64,000 nucleotides of DNA from Primulina eburnea (GCF_022965805.1 NC_133101.1:18323054-18387053), one strand, 5' to 3'. Positions 11,205 to 24,114 are shown, counted from the first letter of the stretch. The notes: a model not told the origin generated them from the sequence alone. Translations and numbers: made by a program.

Positions 11205-12572
11205 TGATAAGTGCAAGAATTGCACTTAATTTATATATTGAAACCAAATGATTTATGTTAGTTTTCGAATAGAATTATGCTTTGTTTTTGTTGTTTTTGT
11301 TATGTGCAGGGGATAACAATTAGTGGATGCTTTAGAGCTAAATAGAGGGATTTGAAGCAAGAAAAGGTGAAAAGAAGAGAGCCGCAGCGCCTATAACTAG
11401 CGCCACAGCGCCATTATATTCGTATGAGAAGCGCCGCAGCGCCACCAAAGAAGCGCCGCAGCGCCCGAGTATGAGTGCCTTAAGCTCCTAGGTGCTGACG
11501 AGAAGCGCCGCGGCACTAACCCTTAAAATCGACGGGCTCCTAGGCGCTAATTAACCAGCGCCCAGGCGCTAGCGGCGGCGAGAAGAAAAATAATGGGCCT
11601 CGACTTGAGGCCCGGTCGCGGACATAAAAGAACTAGAAGGGTTCAGTCTAGGGGATCGCCGTTTTTGAGAGGAAAACACCTAGGAGAGCTGGAGAAATCA
11701 AGAGACGAAGATCCGGAACGCAAAGATCGATCGCAGATACGAAGAACGACAGATCTGAACACAGAGACGGCACTTCGGATTTGTCTTTTATCTTTCATTT
11801 TTGTCTTTTCGTGTAAATTCAATATCTGAATCTTCAAACATGCATTGTGTTTATTTATATTTCGTCATGAACTAATCTTCCAGTCTAGAGAATGACGTAG
11901 CTTTGTGGATACGATAATTTGATTCGGTATGTTTACATGATTGAATTCTTTCTCGTTTATTTGTGTTTTTTCGTGTTTATTTTACTGCAGTTTATTGGCC
12001 ATAAATTGTGTGTGATTTGATTAATTCTACAACTCGGGAGAGGGAATAAGGTTATAGATCATTAGAAACACATCGTTAAATGTTTATAGCGTTTGGAAGG
12101 CGTATAACTTTAGCGAGGCTTAGGTAAGAACATTGTTTGCATCTGCCCATTAAACTTGGATTTTAATTAGGAATAATAAAGTCGAAGTTTGATCGGTATA
12201 ACTTATTCGTCACTTGGGAAAGGAAGAATAAAACAATTAAGTGTTCTTGGCCATTAAATAATTGGAATTTGAAATTGTAATTGCATCCGAGAATTATTAT
12301 CGTTGATACTCAGTGAAATCATTTCTCTAGATACTCTCTCTCAGTATATTTTCTCAGTCGGTGTTTTAATTTAATTTGGTAATCGCAATTGAGTTGTTAG
12401 ACAACGCACAAAACCTTTCTTTATTTTCTAAATAAATTTGAGACTATTTTAATTACAAGAATTGATATAAATCTAGTATTCACTCCTCGTGGGATCGACA
12501 CTCGTACTTAGAAATACATTTTACTATAATTTGACGTCGTGCGCTTGCGAGCAATCAAGAAAACATGCAACA
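11205..12572 (+). mobile_element. 5' LTR of Athila element D
   Basis: 1368 bp, starting TGATAAGTGCAAG and ending AAACATGCAACA. Contains a GC-rich cluster at about 11380-11590 built from AGCGCCGCAGCGCC and CCTAGGCGCT words. Pairs with 21854-23221. Confidence 0.92.
11380..11590. repeat. GC-rich AGCGCCGCAGCGCC cluster in the Athila LTR
   Basis: Multiple copies of GCGCCGCAGCGCC or of CCTAGGCGCT within 210 bp. The 3' LTR has the same block at about 22030-22230. A third, related block sits inside the element at 18195-18440, upstream of the env-like ORF. Confidence 0.8.
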
Positions 12573-12574
12573 AG

Positions 12575-12597
12575 TTTTTGGCGTCGTTGTCGGGGAG
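12575..12597 (+). promoter_or_regulatory. Primer binding site of Athila element D
   Basis: TTTTTGGCGTCGTTGTCGGG matches, with two C-to-T changes, the TGGCGCCGTTGCCGGGGA sequence known as the tRNA-Asp primer site of Athila elements. It lies within three bases of the LTR. Confidence 0.85.
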
Positions 12598-12711
12598 TGT
12601 CTAAATTTAAATTTATATCAATATTGTTACCAATTAGTCTAGATTTTAATTTAGATCTCTTTGTTTTATTTTATGGTTATTGATTCGTTTATTTTCTTTG
12701 TTTGACAGTGT

Positions 12712-14221
12712 ATGCGAAGATCGAAAAGCCCTGAGATGCTTGTTTTTTATCCGGAGATCGAAAGAACTGCACGGAGACTAAGAAAAGAAAGGAGGGAAGA
12801 GATCAAAGCAATGGCTGATAACAGGGAGAATAATGAACACATCCAGCCAGAGGCTAGACCCATCAGAGATCACTTTAGACCAGTGCTCTCTAACCACTAT
12901 TCTGGCATTGCTCGAGGGACCATCAATGCTAACAATTTCGAGTTGAAGCCTGCTTTAATCAATATGGTTCAGGAAAACCAGTTTGATGGAACAAGCCATT
13001 TCTGATCCTCATATTCATTTGAGGACTTTCTTGGAGATAACGGACACGGTAAAGATTAATAATGTTTCTGATGATATTATAAGACTGCGTTTGTTGCCGT
13101 TTTCTCTCAGGGATCAAGCACGAGGATGGCTACAATTGCTTCCCTTGGGAAGCATCACGACATGGCATGAGCTAGCCACGAAATTTTTAGCGAAATACTT
13201 TTCCCCTGCAAAGTCTGCCCAGTTCAAGATTGAGATCAGCACGTTTAGGCAGACTGAATTCGAGCAATTGTATGAAGCATGGGAAAGATACAAGGAGCTA
13301 TTGAGGAAGTGCTTAAACCATGGCTTTGAAGACTGGGTGCAAATCGAGTTATTCTACAATGGTTTGACTGGGCAAACTAGAGAAACTGTAGATGCCGCAG
13401 CTGGTGGCACTATTTTTGTAAAATCTCCTGAGCAAGCGTATGACTTGCTTGAGCAGATGACTATAAACAGCTTTCAGTGGTCATCCGAGAGATCAGGAGT
13501 CAAGAGGACAGTTGGAGTCTATGCTGTGGATCCTATCACGTCACTCACTGCGCAGGTATCAGCATTGACTACACAGATAGCAGCCATGAACAAAGTGAGT
13601 ACATCTGAAATCGAGGGTCCATCGATGGTTGCTGAAGAACTATCTACCCCTGAAGAAGCACAGTATATCAACAACGGAAATCAGGGTGGATATGGAGGAT
13701 ATAGAGGTAACCCTCCCCCTAACACTTATCATCATGGATTAAGAAATCATGAAAACTTTTCTTATGCAAACAATAAAAATGTGTAGAATCCTCCACCGGG
13801 GTTCAATACATCAAAGGAGGAGGGAAAGCCTTCATTTGAAGATTTGGTAGGTACATTCGTTGCTGAGTCTGGAAAGAGGATGGCGAGAACTGAATCTCGT
13901 GTTGACAATATGGAGACTCACATGGGAAACATGGGTGCCACAATGAAATCCTTGGAAACGCAAATCGGACAGTTGGCCAACGCTCTAAAAGATCAGAACA
14001 AAGGGCAATTTCCCAGTAACACAGAGGTGAACCCAAAAGAGCAGTGCAAGGCTGTCACTTTGAGGAATGGTAAGGAATTAGAGGTACAGAGTCCCAAAGA
14101 GAGAGTGGACAGTGAGAAGACAGTTGAAGAAGGTGAAGTGGAGGGATCCACGGCTGAAATCAAAGTTGAACCACCTCCAGTGTATAAGCCGACAGAGATT
14201 CAAGAAGAAGAATTTAGATGA
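12712..14221 (+). pseudogene. Athila gag, broken
   Basis: Starts MRRSKSPEML. The retrotransposon gag domain covers roughly 13010-13500 (RDQARGWLQLLP, TFRQTEFEQLYEAWERYKELLRKC). A frameshift lies in the overlap near 12985-13005, and TAG at 13784-13786 follows NNKNV. The later part (13844-14200) has a predicted helical stretch (MARTESRVDNMETHMGNMG) and an acidic linker before protease. No CCHC knuckle was seen, usual for Athila. A third frameshift near 14215 leads into the protease frame. Confidence 0.85.
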
Positions 14222-15338
14222 TCAGTTTGCAAAGTTCTTAGAGATTTTCAAGAAGATACACATCAACATACCATTTGCTGATGCTTTGGAGAAAATGCCG
14301 AATTATGCAAAGTTTATTAAAGATGTGATGTCTAAAAAGAGGAAGCTGCAAGAGTTTGAGACAGTGAAGCTGACTGAGGAGTGCAGTGCAATCCTACAAA
14401 AGAAACTACCAAAAAAATTGAAAGATCCAGGGAGTTTTACTATTTCTTGTTTTATTGGTGGTTCTCATTGTAGTAAATCCTTATGTGATTTAGGAGCAAG
14501 TATTAATTTGATGTCATTTTCTATTTTCAGGAAATTGGAGCTTGGAGAAGTTAAACCAACTACTATCACCCTACAGCTTGCAGACAAAAGTCTCACGTAT
14601 CCGCGTGGGATCGTCGAGGATGTACTGGTAAAAGTGGATAAGTTTATTTTTCCTGCTGACTTTGTGATTTTAGATATGGAAGAAGATCATGATGCTCCAT
14701 TGATCTTTGGGAGACCATTCTTGGCGACTGGAAGTGCATTGATTGATGTTCATAAGGGTGAACTCACCTTGAGAGTTGGTGGAGAAGAAGTTATTTTTAA
14801 CATCTATCACGCCATGAAGGGATCGAATGAGGTAAGCACTTGTAAAAGCATTAATGTTATAGACTCATGTATGTCTCTTGATTGTGCAGGAATGAGGGAT
14901 CCCTTGGAGAGCTGTCTGATAGGTGCGGCAGGAACTGTTGATGAAGATAATTGGGAAGTGAAAGAGCAATTGGTGGCTCTTGAAGCACTACAAAAAGAAA
15001 AGAGAAAAGATACACCGCACGAGGAGTTGGATGTAAATGAGAAACTAGAGGTAATACCACCTTCCCCTAAGTTGAAAGAGTTGCCAAGCCACCTTTGTTA
15101 TGCATTTTTAGGTGAGAAGTCGACGTATCCGGTAATTATCTCTTCCTCCCTTTCTTGTGATGAAAAAGATAAATTATTGAGAGTGCTGAGAAAATACAAA
15201 ACTACTTTAGGATGGTCGATATCTGATATTAGGGGAATTAGCCCCACTATATGCATGCATAAAATTTTGATGGAGGAGTCGTATACTCCTTATGTGGATC
15301 ACCAGAGAAGGTTGAACTCAGCAATAAAGAGGTTGTGA
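14215..15338 (+). pseudogene. Athila protease region
   Basis: Begins with the conserved block DDQFAKFLEIFKKIHINIPF and contains the retropepsin active site DLGAS, aspartate at 14487-14489, and LIFGRPFLATG about 70 residues later. The end holds the start of the RT region (TLGWSISDIRGISPTICMHK). A frameshift near 15330 separates it from the RT frame. It would process the polyprotein. Confidence 0.85.
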
Positions 15339-16615
15339 AGAATGAGGTACTGAAATTATTAAATGCTGGTGTAATTTATGCTATTTCTGATAGTAGCTGG
15401 GTATCTCCTGTGCAAGTAGTACCAAAAAAGGGTGGAATGACAGTGGTAAAAAATGAAAATGATGAACTAATATCTACTCGTAGTGTAACTGGTTGGCGAG
15501 TATGTATTGATTATAGAAAGTTGAACAATGCCACACGAAAAGATCATTTTCCATTGCCTTTTATTGATCAGATGCTTGATAGACTTGCAGGTTATTGTCA
15601 CTACTGTTTCTTAGATGGTTATTCAGGTTATAACCAAATTTCTATAGCTCCGGAAGATCAGGAGAAAACGACATTCACTTGCCCCTATGGCACGTTTGCC
15701 TTTAAGAGGATGCCCTTTGGGCTATGTAATGCACCTGCCACTTTTCAGAGGTGTATGATGGCCATATTTGCAGACATGGTGGAGGAGATAATGGAAGTCT
15801 TCATGGACGACTTCTCGGTATTTGGCTCGTCATTTGATCATTGTTTACATAATTTATCCCTTGTTTTGCAAAGATGCCAAGAAAAGAACTTAGTTCTTAA
15901 CTGGGAGAAATGCCACTTTATGGTCCAAGAGGGCATAGTCCTTGGACATAAAGTGTCATCTCGGGGATTAGAAGTGGACAGAGCCAAGGTGGTTGTCATT
16001 GAAAAACTTCCTCCACCAAAGAACATCAAGGGAATAAGGAGCTTCCTAGGACACGCGGGGTTTTATCGTAGATTCATTAAAGATTTTTCTAAGATCACTA
16101 AACCCCTGTGCAATTTACTTGAAAAGGAGTCAACTTTTATATTTGATGATAATTGTTTGCAGGCATTCGAGAAGATAAAAATGGCATTGGTGACTGCACC
16201 AATTATGATAGTGCCGGACTGGGAGCAACCCTTTGAGCTGATGTGCGATGCAAGTGATTATGCAGTAGGTGTAGTGTTGGGCCAGAGACGTGATAAATTC
16301 TTTAGATCAATCTACTATGCAAGTTGTACCATGGATGCGGCACATCAAAACTACACAACTACCGAAAAGGAGATGCTTGCAGTAGTATTCGCCTTTGACA
16401 AGTTTAGACCTACTTGGTAGGTACAAAGGTAATCGTTTTCACTGATCATGCAGCTATCCGATACTTATTTGCCAAGAAGTACGCAAAGCCACGCTTGATA
16501 AGGTGGATCTTGTTGCTCCAAGAGTTTGATTTTGAAGTAAAGGATAGGAAGGGATGTGAAAATCAAGTGGCTGACCACTTGTCAAGACTTGAGCTAGAAG
16601 AGAAGGAAGAAGAGG
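15335..16615 (+). pseudogene. Athila reverse transcriptase and RNase H
   Basis: RT motifs run in order: VSPVQVVPKKGG, VCIDYRKLNNATRKDHFPLP, FKRMPFGLCNAPATFQRCM and the catalytic FMDDFSVFG, aspartates at 15806-15811. RNase H follows ([39 protein letters not shown]). A frameshift near 16415, inside RNase H, breaks the frame. The family makes cDNA from element RNA in virus-like particles. Confidence 0.9.
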
Positions 16616-17943
16616 GAGCCATTCAAGAGACATTTCCAGGTGAGCAGCTTTTTGAGGTAAACTCTGTACTTCCTTGGTTTGCTGATATTGCTAATTTTTG
16701 GTCATATGGCACCCTTCCCCCAGATATGAGCTACCATCAGAAGAAGAAGTTCATCCATGATATAAAGTTCTTCTATTGGGACGACCCGTTCGTGTATAAG
16801 AGGTGTGCTGACCAAGTGATTAGGAGGTGCGTGGAAGAGATCGAAGCGCAACAAATTTTGGAGAAATGTCATTCTTCACCATATGGTGGACATTTCGGAG
16901 CATCACGAACAGCGACTAAGGTATTACAATCTGGTTTTTACTAGCCTAGTTTGTTTAAGGATAGTTATACCTTAGTGAAATCATGTGATAGATGCCAAAG
17001 GTTAGGAAACATCTCTAGGCGTCACGAATTACCACTGACAAATGTTTTTGAAGTGGAAGTTTTTGACGTTTGGGGCATAGATTTCATGGGACCTTTTCCC
17101 CTTTCTTCAGGCTATTCTTACATTTTGTTAGCTGTTGATTACGTGTCGAAATGGGTGGAAGCAATCGCCACCAGTACTAATGACTCTCATGTTGTAGCGA
17201 AATTCGTACATAAAAACATCTTCACCAGGTTTGGAACACCGAGAGCTATCATAAGTGACGAAGGTACGCATTTTTGCAATAGAATTTTCAACTCACTATT
17301 GGCCAAATACAATGTGAAGCACAAGGTGGCACTAGCATATCATCCGCAGTCGAATGGTCAAGCTGAAGTATCCAACCGGGAAATTAAGCAGATACTGGAA
17401 AAGACTGTCAACACAAACCGGAGAGATTGGGCTATGAAGTTGGATGATGCGCTATGGGCTTATAGAACTGCATTCAAGACGCCTATTGGGATGTCTCCCT
17501 ATCGGCTAGTATTTGGAAAAGCATGCCACCTACCATTGGAGTTGGAGCATAGGGCATTTTGGACCGTGAAGAAGTTGAATTTTGATCTGAAAGCGTCTGG
17601 CGGTTAGAAAACTGCAATTGAGCGAGATGGACGAATTCCGAAATGACGCCTATGAGAATGCCAGATCTATAAAGAACAGACTAAGAAGTGGCATGACAAA
17701 ATCATAGTTCGAAGGGAGCTCAAACCAGGACAACAGGTACTGCTGTACAACTCTCGTCTGAAGTTGTTCCCTGGTAAGCTAAAGTCGCGATGGTCAGGGC
17801 CATTTGTTTTGGAAACGGTGTCTCCCTATGGAGCCGTCGAGCTAAAGTGCAATGACGGACGAACTTTCAAAGTAAATGGACAGCGGGTTAAGCCTTTCTA
17901 TGGGACTGAAGTAAGGAATATCGACAGTTACAAGTTGATCTGA
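16616..17943 (+). pseudogene. Athila integrase, broken
   Basis: Zinc finger residues are in [11 protein letters not shown] and CDRCQRLG. The core has GIDFMGPF (aspartate at 17080-17082), ISDEGTHF and [20 protein letters not shown] at 16942-16944 replaces a codon between the two halves of the zinc finger. A frameshift near 17600 is followed by the C-terminal part ([11 protein letters not shown]) ending at a TGA at 17941-17943. No chromodomain, as expected for Athila. Confidence 0.88.
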
Positions 17944-18927
17944 TCAGACAGGTTATAGTCGGGCTGACGACGTTAAACCAAGCGCTTGTTGGGAGGCAAC
18001 CCAACCAGTATCGTTTCCTACTTTCGTTTCATTCCGTTTCGTTTCCGTTATTTAATTCTTCGCATTTGTTTTTAGGATTTCTTTTTGTTATTTTGGCGTG
18101 TGAAGTTTTGACATTGATATTTGAAGTTATTATGCAGGTATTAGGTGAACCGGAGTGTGCAGAAAGAGGCTCAACACATCCAAAAATTTTAAAGAATAAG
18201 CGCCTAAGCGCTGAGTTGGAGCGCCGCAGCACCCGGAAATTCGTACCTTAAGCGCCGCAGCACCAAGAAGTTAGCGCCGCAGCGCTAACAAATACAAAAG
18301 GATCAAGCGCCTAACCGCTTCAATTCAGCACCGCGGCACCAGAGTATTCGTGTGTTAAGCGCCGGGACGCTAGTTCGTGATATTAAAAAAAAAAGGGGGC
18401 TTTGCAATCTCATTCTACCCTAACACAATAGAAGCGCCGCGGCCCTCCCCAAACTCCACCACCGAAATTTCGCCAATCAACAGGAATCCATCCCAAACTC
18501 CCCTCCTAAACACCACAATACACCACTCATATCATCCTCCAACCAAATCTACCTAGATTTGCTACTTCTATACCCTATGTTGGATAATAAAATTTCAGAA
18601 AAATTTCTTCATCGACACCAACCGGAGGAACTACAAGCATACTTTGGGTATTCTAGCACATGGTAAGCGTTCTTGATGTTGTAAATTTTCAAGATATTGT
18701 TAGAATTTGAAGGAATAGGTTGCTTTATTTGATATACGCCAAGTGTTCGATCAATTGTCTCAATAAGCTGTTGTTGGGATTTGTTTGCATATTTTCGTGG
18801 ATTGTTGATTGATTGATAGTGTTGGTAGTGAGGGTGGCGAATCGTTGCGTTGGTTGGGTTATTGTTATTTGGATATTGTTGCTTTGGTTGGTATATTGTT
18901 ATTGGATTTTGTTGTTGGAGCTTAGTT
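17944..18927 (+). other. Athila spacer between pol and env-like ORF
   Basis: No open frame of note. It begins with GCGCTTGTTGGGAGGCAACCC, common just after pol in Athila elements. The block 18195-18440 carries many GCGCCGCAGC-type words like those in the LTR, including the same spacer word TTCGTA and TTAAGCGCC. A run of A/G follows, then the env-like start at 18928. Confidence 0.7.
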
Positions 18928-20121
18928 ATGCCTCCGAAAAAGAAGAACAAAAGGGGTGAGGCGGAAGTTGGCGAGTCGTCGAATCCTACTTTTGACAGAC
19001 GACGGTTTTGGGATGCGAAGGCGGCCGAAAACTACTTGAAGTTGTTAGAAAAGAATATGCAGAGGGAACGGGGGATGGAGCAGAGCTACCCCGAATGCAC
19101 CACATTGACTCATGCTCGCTCAATGGAATGGGGCGAATTTGTTAAGCCACCCGCTGATGCTGTGATGTCCTTGGTGAGGGAATTCTACGCCAATTTGAAA
19201 GTAAAGCATGAAGAGTACCACGTAAGGATTCGAGGCCGGCTTGTTGCCTTTGACAGAATGACTATTAACTCCCTATATGGCATGCCGGACTACGAGACTG
19301 ACGGGTTCACGTTGTTCATGAGGGACCTGTACCCTTACGAGACCGTCATTGACACACTTTGTGAGCCGGGCACCGTTTGGAAACTGAATAATCAACGAGC
19401 CCCGGTCACATTTCCAGCGACTTCACTAAAGAGGCAGGCATATAATTGGTATCATTTTGTGGCCTCACGGTTAATTCCATCTGGGCATGTGTCAGATGTG
19501 ACCAAAAAGAAGGCGGCTTTGGTATTCTGCATCCTCACCGACCGAACAGTAGACGCGGGCCGCATTATTTTGACATCCATTCTACAGGCGGCTAGGGGCA
19601 CATCTACTGTCAGCATGCCCCACTCTTCGATGATCACAGATCTTTGTCATGCAGCGGGTGTGACGTGGGATGACAGTGAGACACTACTGCACACAAAAGG
19701 GGATATATCACTGTCCGCAGACCGTCCGACGGATAGGCGAAGGCAAGTGGTTGTTCATGCGCCGGGAGAGGCGTCAGGGAGTGGTGCGCAGCCTCGTTCA
19801 CGTGCACGTCAGGCGGAGACCGGCGGTACTCAGACCAACAGCCAGCGTCTCGGTGCTATTGAGCGCATGATGCAGCGACAGTGCCGGATTTCTCGTCAGC
19901 AGAGATAGATTGAGCGCGAGCATTGGCGGACACGCGAGCACATGGACTACATGCATGATTTTACTCGTGTCCTTGCACAGCGATTCCCTACGACAGATGC
20001 CTACGATGAGCCACATCCACAGCCGCCAGCTTTTTCCCACACACCCATTGAGGATGAGTATGGGCAGGATGATGATGATGAGGAGGAGCCTGAGCTGTCA
20101 GGCGAGGACAGCGAGTCCTGA
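18928..20121 (+). pseudogene. Athila 3' (env-like) ORF, one internal stop
   Basis: The frame starts at MPPKKKNKRGEAEVG, chosen because the basic start and the following domain fit Athila ORFs; the upstream methionine at 18850 would add an unlikely leader. The middle (residues about 30-250: FVKPPADAVMSLVREFYANL, YNWYHFVASRLIPSGHVSDV) matches the putative plant transposon protein domain of Athila. TAG at 19906-19908 interrupts it; the same frame then runs on through an acidic tail (DDDDEEEPELSGED) to TGA at 20119-20121. No clear signal peptide or membrane span was seen, so an envelope role is only by position. Confidence 0.8.
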
Positions 20122-21853
20122 TGCTCGCTGTACGAGGTACGTGGTTCCCTGTTTTTCTTGCGTTATTACTGTACATTGGGGACAATGCACGTACTTTAGT
20201 TTGGGGGGTTGTACTTGACATTTACTCTGATGCTTTAATTGTTTTATTGGTTTGCTCTCGTGTCTTTCTTTGGATTGCATGATTAATGATTAGTTATTAC
20301 CTGCACAGTAGCGTTTAAAAAAAAATGAAATGAAAAATAAAACCAAAACAAAAATATTAGGTTAAGTCATGGTGATGTTAATCTGAGGCCAATGATGAAG
20401 ATGAATCGTGATTCAAAAGAAAAATGTATTCATGATTACTGGGGAGTCATATTTCTTATGCAATGTCGTGTTATTGATATCATCGGTGCTTAGAGTAAAT
20501 TTGTATGCCTGTGATGCTAATTAAACGATGGAACTCTGAGTTTAGCAATTCTCGCATGAAGTTGAATGACACTTTTGCAAACACAGAAATGATCTAGGCA
20601 GTTTTTCAATATCTTTGGGCCTTTGTTCTTTGCTCTTTATCCATTGTTAGCCCATTGAGCCTTGAGTAGAATGAGATGCTTGACTTTTCTTCGTACACCT
20701 ATCTCTTATATCTTTTTGACTGAAAACTGCATGTGATTGGTTTGTGTGAGTTGATTAATGGATTGATGGAGTTTAGAACTTGCTTGAACACTTTTCGAGG
20801 CGAAATACGGATAATATGTGACATAGGAATGATTTAGGCGATCTTTGGAACCGTTGAGCTTTTGAGCCTACCTAATGAACATGAAATATCCCTAGTGTCC
20901 CATGTTGAGCCTACTAAAAATCAAGTGGTGTGTGTCAAAGACACACAACTAACCCCCACTTGTATCTTTTCTATATCCCACAACAACTACCACATGAAGC
21001 TTATACACTTATTTTCCTACCTGACTTTGAGAGAAATAAATTCATTGGTGTTGTAATGATTCAAATGCTCCTTGACAAGAAAATGAAAAAATGAAATGTG
21101 TATAAAGGAGTTGGAAAGAAAAGAAGAAGAAAAATGATGAAAATGATGAATCAGAAGTGGTGAAAAAGAAAACATTTGGGAGATAAAAGATATGAATGGG
21201 GAGAAACATTAAGGAGATGGTGAATAAAAAGTGAATTAAAATGAGTGAAAGTTATGAAAAGTCATTTATTTCTCTCAAATTCTGATATTCATAGCTTTAT
21301 TGAAGCCAAGAGCCGTAGCCTAACGTTACAAGCCTCAAAGACCTATTAACCTTGTCACATTTATCCAATATACTAGTGGAGAAAAGTTGTTCAAGTCAAG
21401 CCTATGGATCCCTGAAAAACATTATCAACGAGTACTAACTTTAATCATTTGCATGCAAGCATCTCACTGTGTGATTTCATCGTTGGGAGATTTGTATTGA
21501 ATATCGTTTGAACCAAATAATCACCTACAAAGTCCTTTGTGATATGTGCAAGTAGAAGTGTGTTTTAATGAAGTGTAAGTTGAGCTGAGTGAAGAATTCT
21601 TGAGTTTTGAAGGCAACCAGGTGTTGTGAATCGATTTGAGCATTCGATCAGGTAGATAAATATTGACATATCACACACACACGTGACTCTCGAGTAATTA
21701 CGAATCCTACAAAAATAATTTAATCAAAGGCCATTCTCACTTTGTGCATAACCATGACTTTAGTCGTTGCTTTGAATTCCTGTTTGAGTCTGCATTCCTT
21801 TACTTTTACTTTTATTTTGCTCGGGACTAGCAAAAGTTCAAGTTTGGGGGGTT
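20122..21853 (+). other. Athila 3' non-coding region and polypurine tract
   Basis: About 1.7 kb with no credible gene. It contains the Athila-typical ACATTGGGGACAATG (about 20173) and ends in AAGTTTGGGGGGTT, the polypurine tract, next to the 3' LTR. A purine-rich stretch (21080-21260) and the phrase CGGGACTAGCAAAAGTTCAAG near the end are also usual for this lineage. Confidence 0.8.
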
Positions 21854-23221
21854 TGATAAGTGCAAGAATTGCACTTAATTTATATATTGAAACCAAATGA
21901 ATTATGTTAGTTTTCGAATAGAATTATGCTTTGTTTTTGTTGTTTTTGTTATGTGCAGGGGATAACAATTAGTGGATGCTTTAGAGCTAAATAGAGGGAT
22001 TTGAAGTAAGAAAAGGTGAAAAGAAGAGAGCTGCAGCGCCTATAACTAGCGCCACAGCGCCATTATATTCGTATGAGAAGCGCCGCAGCGCCACCAAAGA
22101 AGCGCCGCAGTGCCCGAGTATGCGTGCCTTAAGCGCCTAGGCGCTGACGAGAAGCGCCGCGGCACTAACCCTAAAAATCGACGGGCGCCTAGGCGCTAAT
22201 TAACCAGCACCGCGGCGCTAGCGGCGGCGAGAAGAAAAATAATGGGCCTCGACTTGAGGCCCGGTCGCGGACATAAAAGAACTAGAAGGGTTCAGTCTAG
22301 GGGATCGCCGTTTTTGAGAGGAAAACACCTAGGAGAGCTGGAGAAATCAAGAGACGAAGATCCGAAACGCGAAGATCGATCGCAGATACGAAGAAAGACG
22401 GATCTGAACACAGAGACGGCACTTCGGATTTGTCTTTTATCTTTCGTTTTTGTCTTTTCGTGTAAATTCAATGTCTGAATCTTCAAACATGCATTGTGTT
22501 TATTTATATTTCGTCATGAACTAATCTTCCAGTCTAGAGAATGACGTAGCTTTGTGGATACGATAATTTGATTCGGTATGTTTACATGATTGAATTCTTT
22601 CTCGTTTATTTGTGTTTCTTCGTGTTTATTCTACAGCAATTTATTGGCCATAAATTGTGTGTGATTTGATTAATTCTACAACTCGGGAGAGGGAATAGGG
22701 TTATAGATCATTAGAAACACGTCGTTAAATGTTTATAGCGTTCGGAAGGCGTATAACTTTAGCGAGGCTTAGGTACGAACATTGTTTGCATCTGCCCATT
22801 AAACTTGGATTTTAATTAGGAATAATAAAGTCGAAGTTTGATCGGTATAACTTATTCGTCACTTGGGAAAGGAGGAATAAAACAATTAAGTATTCTTGGC
22901 CATTAAATAATTGGAATTCGAAATTGTAATTGCATCCGAGAATTATTATCGTTGATACTCAGTGAAATCATTTCTCTAGATACTCTCTCTCAGTATATTT
23001 TCTCAATCGGTGTTTTAATTTAATTTGGAAATCGCAATTGAGTTGTTAGACAATGCACAAAACCTTTCTTTATTTTCTAAATAAAGTTGAGACTATTTTT
23101 AATACAAGAATTGATATAAATCTAGTATTCACTCCTCGTGGGATCGACACTCGTACTTAGAAATACATTTTACTATAACTTGACGTCGTGCGCTTGCGAG
23201 CAATCAAGAAAACACGCAACA
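21854..23221 (+). mobile_element. 3' LTR of Athila element D
   Basis: 1368 bp, the same length as the 5' copy, from TGATAAGTGCAAG to AAACACGCAACA. Followed by the CTTGT duplication. Confidence 0.92.
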
Positions 23222-24114
23222 CTTGTCATTTGTGTAACCAGGTGGGACACTATACTCGAATGTGTCCTAACCGTGGCAGTGATATGTCTCAGAGTGGGGG
23301 ATCTTCGAGACAGACATCTCACCAGAACCGTCAGACCCCTACAGTTCATTCCTATCAGCAGTCAAATTGGTCAGATCAAAACAAACAGAGTGGTAACCAC
23401 AGGGTAGGACAACCACCTAGACAGCAGGCTCGAGTTTTTGCACTTACTGAGGATGAGGCACATAATGTTCCAGATAATGTCATTACAGGTAATTGTTTTC
23501 TCTCAGGTTATCCTGCTTATGTTTTGATGGATACTGGTGCATCACATACTTTCATAGCTGAGCACTTTGTCACATTGCATTCGTTGAATTCTATGCCATT
23601 ATTGTCTACATTATCTATTTCTACCCCACTGGGCAAAGTGATGAGGTCAGCTGAAATGATAAGTGGTTGTGAATTTCGTTATAAGGATAATGTCATTGAG
23701 CTTGATTGTATTGTGTTGGAGATGTTTGATTTTGACTGCATACTTGGTATTGACATGTTGACAAGATACAAGGATACTGTAGATTGTTTTCAGAAGGTTG
23801 TTAAATTTAGATCTGATATGACAGATCACTAGATATTCTATGGTAAGGGTTCTCGAGCTAAGATTTCTTTGATATCTGTTTTGTCCATGACTCGTTTGTT
23901 GCATAAAGGAGCCGAATGTTTCTTGGTTTATGCGATTGATATTTCAAGGTCAGTACCTAAATTGGCAGATATTCCAATTGTTAGTGAATTTTCATATGTA
24001 TTTCCAGATGAGATTCCAGGATTTCCTCCAGTCCGAGAGATTGAGTTCAACATTGAGTTGATGCCAGGTACACAGCTTATTTCTAGAGCTCCTTTTAGAA
24101 TGGCGCCAACTTAA
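23222..24114 (+). pseudogene. Element C second zinc knuckle and protease
   Basis: The gag of element C resumes after D with the knuckle CHLCNQVGHYTRMC. The protease active site MDTGASHTF has its aspartate at 23530-23532, and ILGIDML follows about 75 residues on. Stops at 23830-23832 (in place of a tryptophan in the related motif) and 24112-24114 break it. No insert separates gag and protease here, unlike element F. Confidence 0.88.

Larger units (their letters stand above)
11205..23221 (+). mobile_element. Element D: Athila retrotransposon nested in element C
   Basis: 12,017 bp with two 1368-bp LTRs that differ at roughly 40 positions by eye (about 3%). Features diagnostic of Athila: a tRNA-Asp-type primer site (TTTTGGCGTCGTTGTCGGGG), a protease with DLGAS, RT with FMDD, a separate ORF 3' of pol with the plant transposon protein domain, and a long 3' non-coding part ending in a G-rich polypurine tract. 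All coding parts are broken by stops or frameshifts. It sits between the two zinc knuckles of C's gag. Confidence 0.93.

Noticed and set aside
19988..20280. Minus-strand open frames opposite the Athila 3' ORF
   Set aside because: They are shadows of the env-like frame, with no motif of their own.
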